The notes below the pieces were generated by a model that was not told the origin of the DNA, did no database searches, and was given only the letters and a program-made list of their open reading frames with translations. The position numbers were made by a program, and so were the translations under genes. A DNA stretch of 64,000 nucleotides from Aerococcaceae bacterium. Lineage in GTDB: Bacteria > Bacillota > Bacilli > Lactobacillales > Aerococcaceae. The stretch lies in contig JAUNEB010000001.1 in the NCBI GenBank assembly GCA_030525795.1, forward strand, positions 62,001 to 126,000, given 5' to 3'. This document shows, in pieces, positions 1-10,573 of the stretch (position 1 is the first letter of the stretch; every line of letters starts with the position of its first letter).

Positions 1-1
1 G

Positions 2-67
2 CGCGAACGCAAAGATAATATTGAAGAAACGCTTGAAACCGAAGATTTCGGCGTAGGTTGCGGATAA
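2..67 (+). CDS. 3' end of an unidentified gene (partial)
   Basis: An open frame enters from the left edge and stops with TAA at 65-67. It encodes only the last 21 residues, rich in Glu and Asp and ending in Gly-Cys-Gly. In many Firmicutes the gene before lysS is dusB, hslO or ftsH, but this tail is too short and not distinctive enough for me to assign it. A gap of 75 bases with its own promoter separates it from lysS, so the two need not share a transcript. That it is coding rests only on the open frame and on its position. Confidence 0.45.
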   Translation, partial: RERKDNIEETLETEDFGVGCG

Positions 68-82
68 ATTGCTAGAAAAATC

Positions 83-111
83 ATGACTTTTTGAAACAGA
101 TACGGTACAAT
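83..111 (+). promoter_or_regulatory. Promoter of lysS
   Basis: A -35 ATGACT (83-88) and a -10 TACAAT (106-111) are separated by 17 bases, about 30 bases before the start of lysS. Four of six -35 bases match consensus. A sigma-A promoter is inferred. Confidence 0.55.
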
Positions 112-127
112 AAACAAGAACGACTAA

Positions 128-1639
<1,512 letters not shown>

Positions 1640-1647
1640 TGATTTAG

Positions 1648-1674
1648 AGCTAGGATGCGTGTCCTAGCTTTTTT
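1648..1674 (+). terminator. Rho-independent terminator of lysS
   Basis: An 8-bp perfect stem AGCTAGGA/TCCTAGCT with a 6-base loop is followed by a run of T, directly after the lysS stop codon. Confidence 0.85.
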
Positions 1675-1738
1675 GTATGGAGCGAAATAATAGTGTTCTG
1701 TTCCTTGGCGTGTTAAACTATGAGTAGGAGGGGATAAA

Positions 1739-2011
1739 ATGTTTACAAGAACACCGAACGGTTTTGTTTTATATAATGAACAACAAGAAGTGATTGCCGA
1801 AATTACTTATGCACCAACAGAAGACGAAAACGTTGTGGAAGCCGATCACACTTACGTTGATGCTTCATTGCGCGGACAAGGCATCGCCGAAAAATTACTC
1901 GACACACTAGTCGAAGCAATGGCGCAAGAAGGCAAAAAAATCAAACCAACTTGCTCTTACGTTGTCAAAAAATTTGCGACCGAAGAAAAATACCAAGCGA
2001 TTAAAGCATAA
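1739..2011 (+). CDS. Small GNAT-like N-acetyltransferase (YjdJ/YidJ type)
   Basis: A 90-residue protein of the minimal GNAT type (COG2388-like), which contains little beyond the acetyl-CoA binding core. The stretch DASLRGQGIAEKLLDTLVE (about 41-59) is the diagnostic RGxGIA loop that contacts the CoA pyrophosphate, and YVDASLRG is the beta strand before it. The substrate of these proteins is unknown. An AGGAGGGG site sits before the ATG. It lies 11 bases from the rhodanese gene and is likely co-transcribed with it. Family assignment is good; function is not known. Confidence 0.85.
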   Translation: MFTRTPNGFVLYNEQQEVIAEITYAPTEDENVVEADHTYVDASLRGQGIAEKLLDTLVEAMAQEGKKIKPTCSYVVKKFATEEKYQAIKA

Positions 2012-2022
2012 GGAGACTCAAA

Positions 2023-2322
2023 ATGTACCAAAATATTTCAATGCAAGACTTTCAAAAGAAAGCAACAACGGAATCACTCAATATTATCGACGTACGCACC
2101 GTTGAACAATTTGAAGCGGGACACGTACCGAGCGCAATGAGCGTACCGCTTGATGAATTAGAACAATCCATCGACCAACTCGACAAAGAAAAAGAATATT
2201 ACGTCATGTGCCAACTTGGCATCAAATCACAAAAAGCAAGCGAATTACTCGCTGCCAAAGGCTATAAAGTTGTCAATGTGGACGGCGGCGCCAAAGATTG
2301 GGTCGGAGAATTAGAAAAATAA
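2023..2322 (+). CDS. Single-domain rhodanese-like protein
   Basis: A 99-residue one-domain rhodanese, the family that carries sulfur as a cysteine persulfide. It has the family's IIDVRTVEQFEAGHVPSAMS segment near residues 21-40 (split here by position, not by function) and the active-site loop CQLGIKS with Cys63 as the candidate catalytic residue. Start ATG follows AAGGAG. It forms a two-gene unit with the upstream acetyltransferase and ends before a strong terminator shared with the convergent gene. The sulfur acceptor cannot be told from the sequence. Confidence 0.9.
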   Translation: MYQNISMQDFQKKATTESLNIIDVRTVEQFEAGHVPSAMSVPLDELEQSIDQLDKEKEYYVMCQLGIKSQKASELLAAKGYKVVNVDGGAKDWVGELEK

Positions 2323-2404
2323 ACGCAACTCAATCTTCGATGTCCGGCTATTTAGCGAGAGGCATCGCTGCCCCGCAAATAACGAAGTAATATAGAACAC
2401 TCAA

Positions 2405-2434
2405 AAAAAGCTAGGGAATCAACCCTAGCTTTTT
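2405..2434. terminator. Bidirectional terminator between convergent genes
   Basis: AAAAAGCTAGGG (2405-2416) pairs with CCCTAGCTTTTT (2423-2434) across the loop AATCAA. A T-run follows on both strands, so it can end both the rhodanese transcript and the minus-strand gene at 2442-3623. Confidence 0.85.
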
Positions 2435-2441
2435 GTATGGA

Positions 2442-3623
2442 TTATCTGATGGTGAATGAAATTGGTTCGGTTTCATTAATTCTTTGGAATTCTTCGTTGA
2501 ACAAGGTAACATCGACAGTCATTGAACGCTCTTTGTAAAGCTCGTAATCATCTTTGCTCAATGGGAATACCATATACATTTGACCGCTTTGTCCTTTTGC
2601 CAAAAGGTGATCGAGTTGACGAACTTCAAGCATTCCTTCATTTAATAACTTAATGCTTTCATTCAAAATGAGCCAGCCGCTTGTGTTGTCGAAACGAACG
2701 ACGGAGTCGCTGTTGTTTGTCACAGAAAGGTCCAAAGTAATGAGGACAACGCCGTCTCTGAAGGATTCGAAGCTTGGGGCTTCTTCCGCGTTTGGCACAA
2801 AGTCTGTGATTTGAACGCCGTTGACAGTGACATCAATGTCTTGGAATGTTTGAGTACCAAGATCTTTTTTCTCTTCAATAAGTGTCTTTGTTCCTAAGTT
2901 TTCTTTAGACGCAGCATCTGCATAGAAAGCTTTTGCGGCATCAACTTTAGCTTTTCCAGCTTCAGAAATCGCAAGGGAAGTCGTCTCATCACGAATAATC
3001 GCGTCGCTAAGTGAGCTGTCTTTCGTCGGCAAAATGTCTGGGAATTCAAAAGTAAGGAATCCTTCTTGCTCTAACAAGTTAAACGCATCAGGAGCGATTG
3101 CGAGTACGAAAGAGCCGCTCACTTCGGTATTAGGCGGCATTGTTTGGTCCATCGCCATTAATTTTTTGAATAAGCTTAATTCTTCAGATTCAATATCGAC
3201 GCCTAAGCTGCTGATCGCACTGTCAAAACCGACGATGCTTCCATAAAATCCTGCAGGTGCGTAATAAGGATTTGCAGTGGTGTTATTGTAAGCTCCATCT
3301 ACAAGCAACAAACCTGCTTTCATGCCAGGATTTTGAGCACTTTCAGCAACATAGTAAGCGTAACGCTTGATTGTGAAAGAAATGCCATCTTTTTCGATAG
3401 TAATAGGCTCGTTGTGAGCGAATTGTTGTGTTAAAGTATCACCTTCTTCAAGTTGTAGCTTTAATTCAGCTTCCAAAGCTGACCAATCAGCTGTTTCACT
3501 TGGTGCGGGTGTTTGTTCAGCCGCGGCGCTAGATTCGCTTGACGCACTTTCCTGAGCAAATACAGGAACGCTCACTTGCAATAATAAACTTGCGCACATT
3601 AGCGACAATAATCTTTTTTTCAT
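2442..3623 (-). CDS. Secreted protein of unknown function, Ser/Glu-rich N terminus
   Basis: 393 residues. A clear signal peptide (residues 1-23, MKKRLLSLM then a hydrophobic core and VFA-QE cleavage site) is followed by a low-complexity Ser/Ala/Glu/Pro linker (24-45). There is no lipobox Cys, so it is probably released or wall-held rather than a lipoprotein. The C-terminal half has alternating strands, including VVLITLDLSVTNNSDSVVRF, which resembles the Ig-like folds of Firmicutes DUF4352/DUF5068-type exported proteins; that is a weak resemblance. AGGAGG ribosome binding site at 3631-3637. It stands alone, with its own promoter and terminator. Function unknown. Confidence 0.85.
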   Translation of the reverse strand: MKKRLLSLMCASLLLQVSVPVFAQESASSESSAAAEQTPAPSETADWSALEAELKLQLEEGDTLTQQFAHNEPITIEKDGISFTIKRYAYYVAESAQNPGMKAGLLLVDGAYNNTTANPYYAPAGFYGSIVGFDSAISSLGVDIESEELSLFKKLMAMDQTMPPNTEVSGSFVLAIAPDAFNLLEQEGFLTFEFPDILPTKDSSLSDAIIRDETTSLAISEAGKAKVDAAKAFYADAASKENLGTKTLIEEKKDLGTQTFQDIDVTVNGVQITDFVPNAEEAPSFESFRDGVVLITLDLSVTNNSDSVVRFDNTSGWLILNESIKLLNEGMLEVRQLDHLLAKGQSGQMYMVFPLSKDDYELYKERSMTVDVTLFNEEFQRINETEPISFTIR

Positions 3624-3691
3624 AAAAATCCTCCTAAGGATGTAAAATATCGAGAGATTTTACCCATTCAGCCAAAATTCTCCCAAAAAAT

Positions 3692-3721
3692 AGTATAGCA
3701 AAAAAATGAAAACATTACCAA
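3692..3721 (-). promoter_or_regulatory. Promoter of the secreted protein gene at 2442-3623
   Basis: Read on the minus strand: -35 TTGGTA (3716-3721), 18-base spacer, TGC-extended -10 TATACT (3692-3697). The layout matches the promoters at 24312, 25371, 27522 and 28631. Confidence 0.6.
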
Positions 3722-3763
3722 CGATAAACCCTGTAAAAACTTGATTTTTTTGTAAAAAAAGAC

Positions 3764-3792
3764 TTGCAACAAGGCTCTAAATGCGATACAAT
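3764..3792 (+). promoter_or_regulatory. Main promoter of the S10-spc-alpha ribosomal operon
   Basis: -35 TTGCAA (3764-3769), 17-base spacer, -10 TACAAT (3787-3792). It lies about 187 bases before rpsJ and is the only good promoter in front of the operon. Confidence 0.8.
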
Positions 3793-3978
3793 AATGATTG
3801 TGCCTTATTAAAGGGATTAGTATGCCCAAAAGGAGCAACACCCCGGGGTAAAAACTCGGAGGACAGCGAAGAAGTGAGAGGTTGTGACACACCCGGACGC
3901 TTTGCCACGGACGAGTGCGGTTAGAAATTTTCACGGAGCTAGTCATTTTTTGAAAATTGACGAAGGAGGGAAACACAA
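3793..3978 (+). promoter_or_regulatory. 5' leader of the ribosomal operon, probably structured
   Basis: About 185 bases lie between the promoter and rpsJ with no convincing reading frame on the plus strand. The leader is much more G+C-rich than its flanks. It contains the palindrome CCCCGGGG (3841-3848), whose CCGGG can alternatively pair with CCCGG at 3892-3896. A G+C-rich element followed by an A+T-rich stretch before the ribosome binding site is what an autoregulatory r-protein leader would look like; the binding protein is not known to me. A minus-strand frame across it (3668-4030) is not a gene. Confidence 0.5.
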
Positions 3979-4287
3979 ATGGCAAACAAAAAAATTCGTA
4001 TTCGCTTGAAAGCTTACGAGCACAGAGCATTGGATTTGTCAGCGGCTAAAATCGTTGAAACAGCACAAAGAACTGGAGCAAAAACAGCAGGACCAATCCC
4101 GCTACCAACAGAGCGTTCAGTTTATACTGTTATCCGTGCGACGCACAAATATAAAGATTCTCGCGAACAATTCGAAATGCGCACACACAAGCGTTTAATC
4201 GACATTTTAGAGCCAACTGCAAAAACAGTAGACGCTTTAATGAAATTAGACTTACCAAGTGGCGTAGACGTCGAAATCAAATTATAA
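3979..4287 (+). CDS. rpsJ: Ribosomal protein S10
   Basis: 102 residues, the normal length. S10 sits in the head of the 30S subunit and also partners NusB in transcription antitermination. The N-terminal [18 protein letters not shown] and the central [13 protein letters not shown] are family signatures. An AAGGAGGG site lies 9 bases before the ATG. It is the first gene of the long operon that runs to rplQ at 17791, and follows a 185-base leader. Confidence 0.98.
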   Translation: MANKKIRIRLKAYEHRALDLSAAKIVETAQRTGAKTAGPIPLPTERSVYTVIRATHKYKDSREQFEMRTHKRLIDILEPTAKTVDALMKLDLPSGVDVEIKL

Positions 4288-4314
4288 TACTAAAAGAAAA
4301 ATGGAGGTGTACTC

Positions 4315-4950
4315 ATGACCAAAGGAATCTTAGGTAAAAAAATCGGTATGACTCAATTCTTTACGGCAAACGGCGAATTAGTCCCTGTAACAGTTATCGA
4401 AGCAACACCAAACGTTGTTTTACAATTAAAAACAATCGAAAATGATGGCTACGAAGCAGTTCAGTTAGGCTTTTCAGACTTGCGTGAAGTATTGTCAAAC
4501 AAACCGCATAAAGGTCATGTAGCAAAAGCAAATGCTACTCCTAAGCGCTTCATTCGCGAATTCCGCGAAGTTGAGCTTGGAGAATATCAAGTAGGGCAAG
4601 AAATCACAGTGGAAACTTTCGCAGCAGGGGACATCGTCGATGTGACGGGTACATCTAAGGGTAAAGGTTTCCAAGGTTCAATCAAACGTCATGGACAAAG
4701 CCGCGGACCAATGGCTCACGGTTCTCGTTACCACCGTCGTCCAGGTTCAATGGGTGGCGCGTCATTCCCATCACGTGTTTTCAAAGGTAAAGGATTACCA
4801 GGACAAACAGGTGGCGAACGCGTAACTATCCAAAACTTGGAAGTTGTCGCAGTTGACGTAGAAAACAATGTCATCTTAATCAAAGGAAATGTTCCTGGCG
4901 CTAAGAAGTCATTAGTAGAAATCAAACAAGCAATCAAAACAGTGAAATAA
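4315..4950 (+). CDS. rplC: Ribosomal protein L3
   Basis: 211 residues. One of the first proteins bound during 50S assembly, with a loop that reaches the peptidyl transferase centre. The start [16 protein letters not shown] and the conserved [18 protein letters not shown] segment (around residues 127-144), which contains the Gln/His loop region, identify it. It lies 27 bases after rpsJ with a GGAGGTG site. Confidence 0.98.
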   Translation: MTKGILGKKIGMTQFFTANGELVPVTVIEATPNVVLQLKTIENDGYEAVQLGFSDLREVLSNKPHKGHVAKANATPKRFIREFREVELGEYQVGQEITVETFAAGDIVDVTGTSKGKGFQGSIKRHGQSRGPMAHGSRYHRRPGSMGGASFPSRVFKGKGLPGQTGGERVTIQNLEVVAVDVENNVILIKGNVPGAKKSLVEIKQAIKTVK

Positions 4951-4972
4951 TTAGGAAGGGAGGAACGAGAGA

Positions 4973-5596
4973 ATGCCAAAAGTTACCTTATTTAACCAAG
5001 CAGGTGCTTCAATTGGTGAAGTTGCTTTGAACGAAGCGATTTTTGGAATTGAGCCAAATGAAGCCGTCATCTTCGATGCTGTCATCATGCAACGTGCGTC
5101 ATTACGTCAAGGAACACACGCGGTCAAAAACCGTAGCGCAGTTCGTGGCGGTGGCCGTAAACCATGGAGACAAAAAGGAACAGGCCGTGCCCGTCAAGGT
5201 TCAACACGCTCACCACAATGGGTTGGCGGTGGAACAGTTTTCGGACCAACACCTCGTTCATACAGTTACAAATTACCAAAGAAAGTTCGTCGCTTAGCAT
5301 TATATTCAGTATTGTCACAAAAAGTTGCAGAAAACAAATTCTTAGTTGTAGATGCATTTAACTTTGAAGCGCCGAAAACACAAGCATTCAAACAAGTATT
5401 AGCAAACCTTAGCGTAGGTTCTAAAGTATTAGTTATTTTAGAAGGTACAAACGCGAATGCATACTTGTCAGCGCGTAACATTCCAAACGTTAAAGTTATC
5501 GACGACAACAACGTGAATGTTTTAGATGTAATCAATTACGACAAAGTAATCATTACACAAGCTGCACTTTCAACAGTAGAGGAGGCTTTAGCATAA
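4973..5596 (+). CDS. rplD: Ribosomal protein L4
   Basis: 207 residues. L4 lines the peptide exit tunnel of the 50S subunit; in enterobacteria it also represses its own operon, but B. subtilis-type operons are not known to use that. The extended tunnel loop is recognisable from [19 protein letters not shown] (about 63-81) followed by [19 protein letters not shown] site before the ATG. Its stop codon overlaps the start of rplW by one base, so the two are translationally coupled. Confidence 0.98.
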   Translation: MPKVTLFNQAGASIGEVALNEAIFGIEPNEAVIFDAVIMQRASLRQGTHAVKNRSAVRGGGRKPWRQKGTGRARQGSTRSPQWVGGGTVFGPTPRSYSYKLPKKVRRLALYSVLSQKVAENKFLVVDAFNFEAPKTQAFKQVLANLSVGSKVLVILEGTNANAYLSARNIPNVKVIDDNNVNVLDVINYDKVIITQAALSTVEEALA

Positions 5597-5892
5597 TGCA
5601 ATACACAGAAGTCATTTTGCGTCCAATCATCACTGAACAATCAATGCGTGCCATCGAAGAAGGCAAGTACACATTTGAAGTGGACCGTCGCGCAAACAAA
5701 ACATTAGTCAAACAAGCCGTTGAAGCATTGTTTGAAGGTGTTCAAGTTGCTAAAGTCAACACAATCAACGTTGACGGCAAAGCAAAACGCATGGGTCGTT
5801 ATGCAGGATATACACGCAAATACAAAAAAGCAATCGTCACATTAAAACCAGAATCAAAATCAATCGAATTATTCGCTTCTGAAGAAGCTTAA
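5596..5892 (+). CDS. rplW: Ribosomal protein L23
   Basis: 98 residues. L23 sits at the exit of the peptide tunnel and is the docking point for trigger factor and SRP. The N-terminal [23 protein letters not shown] and the C-terminal [13 protein letters not shown] are typical. The ATG overlaps the rplD stop codon (TAATG), and its AGAGGAGG ribosome binding site lies inside rplD. Confidence 0.98.
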   Translation: MQYTEVILRPIITEQSMRAIEEGKYTFEVDRRANKTLVKQAVEALFEGVQVAKVNTINVDGKAKRMGRYAGYTRKYKKAIVTLKPESKSIELFASEEA

Positions 5893-5927
5893 TTCAAGCA
5901 AAATTTTAACATAGGAGGGAAACAACA

Positions 5928-6758
5928 GTGGCTTTAAAGAAATACAAACCAACCTCTAACGGCCGTCGTAACATGACAGGTTATGATTTTTCTGAAATTA
6001 CAGCTTCAAAACCAGAAAAAACATTATTATCTTCACAAAAACAAAAAGCTGGTCGTAACAACCAAGGTAAAATCACTGTTCGTCACCAAGGTGGCGGTAA
6101 CAAACGCGCTTACCGTATTATCGACTTTAAGCGTAATAAAGACAACGTTGTAGGAACAATTGCGACAATTGAGTACGATCCAAACCGTACAGCGAATATC
6201 GCATTAGTACACTACGAAGATGGTGTAAAAGCATATATCATCGCACCAAAAGGCTTGAAAGTAGGCCAAAAAATTGAATCAGGCGAAAATGCAGATATCC
6301 AAATCGGTAACGCATTACCATTGGCAAACATTCCAGTCGGTTCAGTTATCCACAATATCGAATTGAAACCAGGTAAAGGTGGACAATTAGTACGTTCAGC
6401 AGGAACAAGCGCTCAAGTATTAGGTCAAGAAGGCAAATATACATTGGTTCGTTTGAACTCTGGCGAAGTACGTATGATTTTGTCAACATGCCGCGCAACG
6501 ATCGGTACAGTTGGTAACGAACAACACGAATTAGTTAACATCGGTAAAGCGGGTCGCGCACGTTGGATGTCTAAACGTCCAGAAGTACGTGGATCTGTCA
6601 TGAACCCGAATGATCACCCACACGGTGGTGGTGAAGGTCGTGCACCAATCGGACGTAAATCACCAATGTCACCATGGGGTAAACCAACATTGGGACGTAA
6701 AACTCGTTCTAAGAAAGCTAGATCTAGCAAGTTAATCATCCGCGGACGCAAAAAATAA
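5928..6758 (+). CDS. rplB: Ribosomal protein L2
   Basis: 276 residues, normal length. The largest conserved 50S protein, needed for subunit joining and peptidyl transfer. Signatures include [20 protein letters not shown] near the N terminus and the C-terminal [17 protein letters not shown], which carries the conserved functional His. The start is GTG at 5928, chosen from the TAGGAGGG site and from the expected N terminus [14 protein letters not shown]. Confidence 0.98.
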   Translation: MALKKYKPTSNGRRNMTGYDFSEITASKPEKTLLSSQKQKAGRNNQGKITVRHQGGGNKRAYRIIDFKRNKDNVVGTIATIEYDPNRTANIALVHYEDGVKAYIIAPKGLKVGQKIESGENADIQIGNALPLANIPVGSVIHNIELKPGKGGQLVRSAGTSAQVLGQEGKYTLVRLNSGEVRMILSTCRATIGTVGNEQHELVNIGKAGRARWMSKRPEVRGSVMNPNDHPHGGGEGRAPIGRKSPMSPWGKPTLGRKTRSKKARSSKLIIRGRKK

Positions 6759-6793
6759 TCACCGCACATAAATAATCGAAGGGAGGCTACACT

Positions 6794-7078
6794 GTGAGTC
6801 GTAGTTTGAAAAAAGGACCTTTCTGTGATGCTCATTTAATGAAAAAAGTAGAAGAACAAGCAGAAAGCACAAAGAAACAAGTAATTAAGACATGGTCTCG
6901 TCGTTCAACAATCTTCCCTAACTTCATTGGGTTAACAATTGCGGTATATGATGGCCGCAAACACGTACCAGTGTATGTTCAAGAAGATATGGTCGGTCAC
7001 AAATTAGGTGAATTCGTACCAACTCGTACATACAAAGGACACGCAGCAGACGATAAGAAAACTAAGAAACGTAAGTAA
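6794..7078 (+). CDS. rpsS: Ribosomal protein S19
   Basis: 94 residues. S19 is in the 30S head and pairs with S13 at the bridge to the 50S subunit. The start [20 protein letters not shown] and the [17 protein letters not shown] segment are diagnostic. It starts with GTG at 6794 behind GGGAGG. Gap of 35 bases from rplB and 15 bases to rplV. Confidence 0.98.
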   Translation: MSRSLKKGPFCDAHLMKKVEEQAESTKKQVIKTWSRRSTIFPNFIGLTIAVYDGRKHVPVYVQEDMVGHKLGEFVPTRTYKGHAADDKKTKKRK

Positions 7079-7093
7079 TAGGAGGAACACAAG

Positions 7094-7447
7094 ATGTCAC
7101 AAATCACATCTGCAAAAGCAATGGCAAAAACAGTTCGCATTGCCCCTCGTAAAGTTCGTTTAGTATTAGATCTTATCCGAGGCAAAAAAATCGGCGAAGC
7201 AATTGCCATTTTGAAATATACGCCTAAAGCAGGCTCACCAATCGTAGAAAAAGTGTTAATGTCAGCAATCGCTAACGCAGAACACAACTATGATTTAGAC
7301 TTAGAAAACTTATATGTAAGCGAAGCATTCGCAAACGAAGGACCAACAATTAAACGTTTCCGTCCACGTGCAAAAGGCTCAGCTTCACCAATCAATAAAC
7401 GTACAAGCCACATCACTATCGTGGTATCAGAAAAAGAGGAGGCATAA
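7094..7447 (+). CDS. rplV: Ribosomal protein L22
   Basis: 117 residues. L22 has a beta hairpin that narrows the peptide tunnel, next to the macrolide site. Conserved features are the N-terminal [17 protein letters not shown] and the hairpin end [18 protein letters not shown] (about 85-102); no change typical of macrolide resistance is evident to me. Start ATG behind TAGGAGG. Its last codons carry the ribosome binding site of rpsC. Confidence 0.98.
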   Translation: MSQITSAKAMAKTVRIAPRKVRLVLDLIRGKKIGEAIAILKYTPKAGSPIVEKVLMSAIANAEHNYDLDLENLYVSEAFANEGPTIKRFRPRAKGSASPINKRTSHITIVVSEKEEA

Positions 7448-7450
7448 TCA

Positions 7451-8107
7451 ATGGGTCAAAAAGTACATCCAATTGGAATGCGTGTAGGCATCATCCGTGA
7501 CTGGGATGCTAAATGGTATGCAGACAAAAACTTTGCAGAATACCTACACGAAGACTTAGCAATCCGCAAATTTTTATACAAAAAATTAGCAGACGCATCT
7601 GTATCTACTATCCAAATTGAGCGTGCCGCTAACCGCGTAATCGTATCCGTTCACACTGCAAAACCAGGAATGGTTATCGGAAAAGGTGGCGCAGAAGTGG
7701 ATGCAATCCGCGCAGAATTAACAAAATTAACTGGTAAGAAAGTACACATCAACATCGTCGAAATCAAAAAACCAGAATTAGACGCTAAATTAGTAGCAGA
7801 AGATATTGCACGCCAATTAGAAAACCGTGTGGCTTTCCGCCGTGCACAAAAACAAGCAATCCAACGCGCAATGAAAGCTGGCGCGCAAGGAATCAAAACA
7901 ATGGTATCAGGCCGTTTGAACGGTGCAGATATTGCGCGTAGCGAAAGCTACTCAGAAGGCACAGTGCCATTGCATACATTACGTTCAGATATCGACTACG
8001 CTTGGGAAGAAGCAGACACAACTTACGGTAAGTTAGGAGTAAAAGTTTGGATCTGTCGTGGTGAAATTTTACCAACGAAGAAAAATACTGAGAAAGGAGG
8101 GAACTAA
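7451..8107 (+). CDS. rpsC: Ribosomal protein S3
   Basis: 218 residues. S3 lines the mRNA entry channel of the 30S subunit and has helicase-like activity there. The start [19 protein letters not shown], the KH domain with [14 protein letters not shown] (about 74-87) and the C-terminal [20 protein letters not shown] are typical. Only 3 bases separate it from rplV and 3 bases from rplP, so coupling is likely. Confidence 0.98.
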   Translation: MGQKVHPIGMRVGIIRDWDAKWYADKNFAEYLHEDLAIRKFLYKKLADASVSTIQIERAANRVIVSVHTAKPGMVIGKGGAEVDAIRAELTKLTGKKVHINIVEIKKPELDAKLVAEDIARQLENRVAFRRAQKQAIQRAMKAGAQGIKTMVSGRLNGADIARSESYSEGTVPLHTLRSDIDYAWEEADTTYGKLGVKVWICRGEILPTKKNTEKGGN

Positions 8108-8110
8108 TCA

Positions 8111-8542
8111 ATGTTAGTACCAAAACGTGTAAAACACCGTCGTGAATTCCGTGGCAAAATGCGCGGAGAAGCAAAAGGTGGCAAACAAATCGACTTTGGA
8201 ACATACGGTTTAAGAGCAGCAGAATCTAGCTGGATTACAAACCGCCAAATCGAAGCAGCCCGTATCGCAATGACACGTTATATGAAACGTGGTGGGAAAG
8301 TATGGATTAAAATCTTCCCTCATAAATCATATACAGCAAAAGCTATCGGGGTCCGTATGGGTTCTGGTAAAGGGGCACCAGAAGGTTGGGTAGCACCAGT
8401 TAAACGTGGCAAAATCATGTTTGAAGTCGCAGGCGTATCAGAAGAAATCGCACGCGAAGCATTACGCTTAGCTTCACACAAATTGCCAGTAAAATGCAAA
8501 TTCGTAAAACGTGAAGAATATGGTGGTGAATCGAATGACTAA
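8111..8542 (+). CDS. rplP: Ribosomal protein L16
   Basis: 143 residues. L16 helps position the A-site tRNA on the 50S subunit. The start [19 protein letters not shown] and the internal [19 protein letters not shown] segment identify it. Strong AAAGGAGGG site within the end of rpsC. Its last 8 bases overlap the start of rpmC. Confidence 0.98.
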   Translation: MLVPKRVKHRREFRGKMRGEAKGGKQIDFGTYGLRAAESSWITNRQIEAARIAMTRYMKRGGKVWIKIFPHKSYTAKAIGVRMGSGKGAPEGWVAPVKRGKIMFEVAGVSEEIAREALRLASHKLPVKCKFVKREEYGGESND

Positions 8543-8744
8543 AAGAACTGAAGAACTAAAAGACTTTAGAAGTCTAACTGCCGCTGAAATTGAAGCAAAA
8601 GAAAAAGAATTCAAACAAGAATTATTTAACCTTCGATTCCAATTAGCGACAGGCCAATTAGCAGACACTGCCCGTTTACGTAAAGTACGTAAATCAATTG
8701 CTCGTATCAAAACAGTCTTGCGTGAGCAAGAATTGTCTAAGTAG
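8535..8744 (+). CDS. rpmC: Ribosomal protein L29
   Basis: 69 residues from the ATG at 8535. Upstream in-frame starts are possible, but the family begins near [18 protein letters not shown] and the GGTGGTG stretch lies at the right distance before 8535. L29 is a small helical hairpin at the exit of the peptide tunnel. The conserved [19 protein letters not shown] motif is present as [17 protein letters not shown]. The gene overlaps rplP by 8 bases, so translational coupling is probable. Confidence 0.96.
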   Translation: MTKRTEELKDFRSLTAAEIEAKEKEFKQELFNLRFQLATGQLADTARLRKVRKSIARIKTVLREQELSK

Positions 8745-8766
8745 TTAGCAAAGGAGGCAATACACA

Positions 8767-9033
8767 ATGAGTGAAACACGTAACCAACGTAAAGTTTACC
8801 AAGGACGCGTCGTATCAGACAAAATGGATAAAACCATTACAGTACAAGTTGACACACGCAAAACACACCCAAAATACGGTAAACGCGTAAAATACTCTAA
8901 AAAATATAAAGCACATGATGAATTAAACAGTGCAAAAGAAGGCGACATCGTGCGTATCATGGAAACACGTCCATTATCTGCTACGAAACGCTTCCGCTTA
9001 GTTGAGATTGTAGAAGAAGCAATCATCATCTAA
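8767..9033 (+). CDS. rpsQ: Ribosomal protein S17
   Basis: 88 residues. A primary 16S rRNA binder with an OB fold. [20 protein letters not shown] near the N terminus and the later [20 protein letters not shown] are the family motifs. AAAGGAGG site before the ATG; gap of 22 bases after rpmC. Confidence 0.98.
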   Translation: MSETRNQRKVYQGRVVSDKMDKTITVQVDTRKTHPKYGKRVKYSKKYKAHDELNSAKEGDIVRIMETRPLSATKRFRLVEIVEEAIII

Positions 9034-9066
9034 TAGAAAGACAATTTCGAAAAGGAGGACACCGAG

Positions 9067-9435
9067 ATGATTCAAACAGAAAGTCGATTAAGAGTTGCCG
9101 ACAACTCAGGCGCACGTGAAGTATTAACAATCCGCGTATTAGGTGGTTCAAACCGTAAAACAGCCAACATCGGAGACGTAATAGTTGCAACTGTAAAAAA
9201 CGCAACACCAGGCGGCGTTGTTAAAAAAGGTGACGTTGTAAAAGCAGTAATCGTACGTTCTAAATCAGGAGCTCGCCGTAAAGACGGTTCTTATATCAAA
9301 TTTGACGAAAATGCATGCGTCATTATTCGTGACGATAAGAGCCCACGTGGTACGCGTATCTTTGGACCAGTTGCACGTGAATTACGTGATAACAACTACA
9401 TGAAGATTGTTTCATTAGCTCCAGAAGTTCTATAA
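9067..9435 (+). CDS. rplN: Ribosomal protein L14
   Basis: 122 residues, the usual length. L14 lies at the subunit interface next to L19 and is the binding site of the silencing factor Rsf[20 protein letters not shown] opens the protein, and [14 protein letters not shown] and [14 protein letters not shown] are conserved blocks. AAAGGAGG site before the ATG. Confidence 0.98.
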   Translation: MIQTESRLRVADNSGAREVLTIRVLGGSNRKTANIGDVIVATVKNATPGGVVKKGDVVKAVIVRSKSGARRKDGSYIKFDENACVIIRDDKSPRGTRIFGPVARELRDNNYMKIVSLAPEVL

Positions 9436-9463
9436 TCATATAACACGAAGGAGGAAGACAATC

Positions 9464-9766
9464 ATGCGTATCAAAACAGGCGATACAGTAAAACTTATTG
9501 CAGGTAAAGATAAAGGAAAAACAGGTACAGTTATCAAAACATTACCTAAAAAAGACAGAGTCGTGGTTGAAGGCTTAAACATTGCCAAAAAACACACGAA
9601 ACCATCTCAAACAAAACAAGGCGGAATTGAAGAATTTCCGGCACCAATCCACGTATCAAACGTACAGTTAGTAGATCCAAAAACAGGCGAAGCAACACGC
9701 GTAGGATACCGCTTTGAAGATGGCAAAAAAGTACGTTTCGCTAAAAAATCAAACGAAACAATCTAA
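9464..9766 (+). CDS. rplX: Ribosomal protein L24
   Basis: 100 residues. An assembly initiator of the 50S subunit near the tunnel exit. The KOW motif is at the N terminus ([20 protein letters not shown]), followed by [22 protein letters not shown] site before the ATG; gap of 28 bases after rplN. Confidence 0.98.
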   Translation: MRIKTGDTVKLIAGKDKGKTGTVIKTLPKKDRVVVEGLNIAKKHTKPSQTKQGGIEEFPAPIHVSNVQLVDPKTGEATRVGYRFEDGKKVRFAKKSNETI

Positions 9767-9793
9767 TAAAATCTGAAAGGAGGCTCCTACTCA

Positions 9794-10336
9794 ATGGAAA
9801 ACCGTTTAAAAACGAAATATGTAAGCGAAGTAACACCAAAATTGATGGAACAATTCGGTTACAAATCAGTAATGCAAGTACCAAAAGTTGAAAAAATCGT
9901 GATTAACATGGGTGTTGGCGACGCAGTTTCTAACGCTAAAAACTTAGAAAAAGCAGTTGACGAATTGACCCTATTATCCGGACAAAAACCAGTTGTCACA
10001 AAAGCTAAAAAATCAATCGCAGGCTTCCGTTTACGTGAAGGCATGCCAATCGGCTGTAAAGTTACTTTACGCGGACAAAGAATGTACGATTTCTTAGACA
10101 AATTAGTGACTGTATCATTACCGCGCGTACGTGACTTCCACGGAGTTTCAAACAAAGCATTTGACGGACGTGGCAACTACACATTAGGCGTTAAAGAACA
10201 GTTAATCTTCCCAGAAATTAGCTACGATAACGTTGACAAAGTACGTGGTATGGACATCGTCATCGTTACAACAGCACAAACAGACGAAGAAGCGCATGCT
10301 CTATTAAAAGAGCTAGGCATGCCTTTCAAAAAATAA
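9794..10336 (+). CDS. rplE: Ribosomal protein L5
   Basis: 180 residues. L5 binds 5S rRNA in the central protuberance and contacts the P-site tRNA. The block [18 protein letters not shown], the [20 protein letters not shown] segment and the C-terminal [16 protein letters not shown] are diagnostic. AAAGGAGG site before the ATG. Confidence 0.98.
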   Translation: MENRLKTKYVSEVTPKLMEQFGYKSVMQVPKVEKIVINMGVGDAVSNAKNLEKAVDELTLLSGQKPVVTKAKKSIAGFRLREGMPIGCKVTLRGQRMYDFLDKLVTVSLPRVRDFHGVSNKAFDGRGNYTLGVKEQLIFPEISYDNVDKVRGMDIVIVTTAQTDEEAHALLKELGMPFKK

Positions 10337-10356
10337 GACAAGGAGGCGAATGAACA

Positions 10357-10542
10357 TTGGCTAAAACATCAATGGTTGAAAAAAATAAACGTAAACCTAA
10401 ATTCAAAGTTCAAGAATACACACGTTGCGAACGTTGCGGACGTCCACACTCTGTGTATCGCAAATTCCAACTTTGCCGTATTTGCTTCCGTGAACTTGCT
10501 TATAAAGGTCAAATCCCTGGCGTTAAAAAAGCTAGCTGGTAA
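10357..10542 (+). CDS. rpsN: Ribosomal protein S14, zinc-binding type (type Z)
   Basis: 61 residues. The short S14 with a zinc ribbon: Cys24, Cys27, Cys40 and Cys43 (CxxC-x12-CxxC). The start is TTG at 10357, set by AAGGAGG and by the conserved [16 protein letters not shown] start; a nearer ATG at 10350 is out of frame and stops after four codons. Some Firmicutes also keep a zinc-free S14 elsewhere for zinc shortage; that cannot be seen here. Confidence 0.97.
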   Translation: MAKTSMVEKNKRKPKFKVQEYTRCERCGRPHSVYRKFQLCRICFRELAYKGQIPGVKKASW

Positions 10543-10573
10543 TCCAATACAGTAATAAAGGAGGTAAATACAC

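Noticed and set aside
2323..2403. Spacer after the rhodanese gene as a small RNA
   Set aside because: No promoter and no structure other than the terminator that follows.
3668..4030. 120-codon minus-strand frame over the rpsJ leader and start
   Set aside because: It covers the ribosomal operon promoter, leader and rpsJ start, has no ribosome binding site and its sequence resembles no protein family.
10350..10361. ATG just before the TTG start of rpsN
   Set aside because: Out of frame with S14 and stopped after four codons; the TTG start gives the conserved N terminus.
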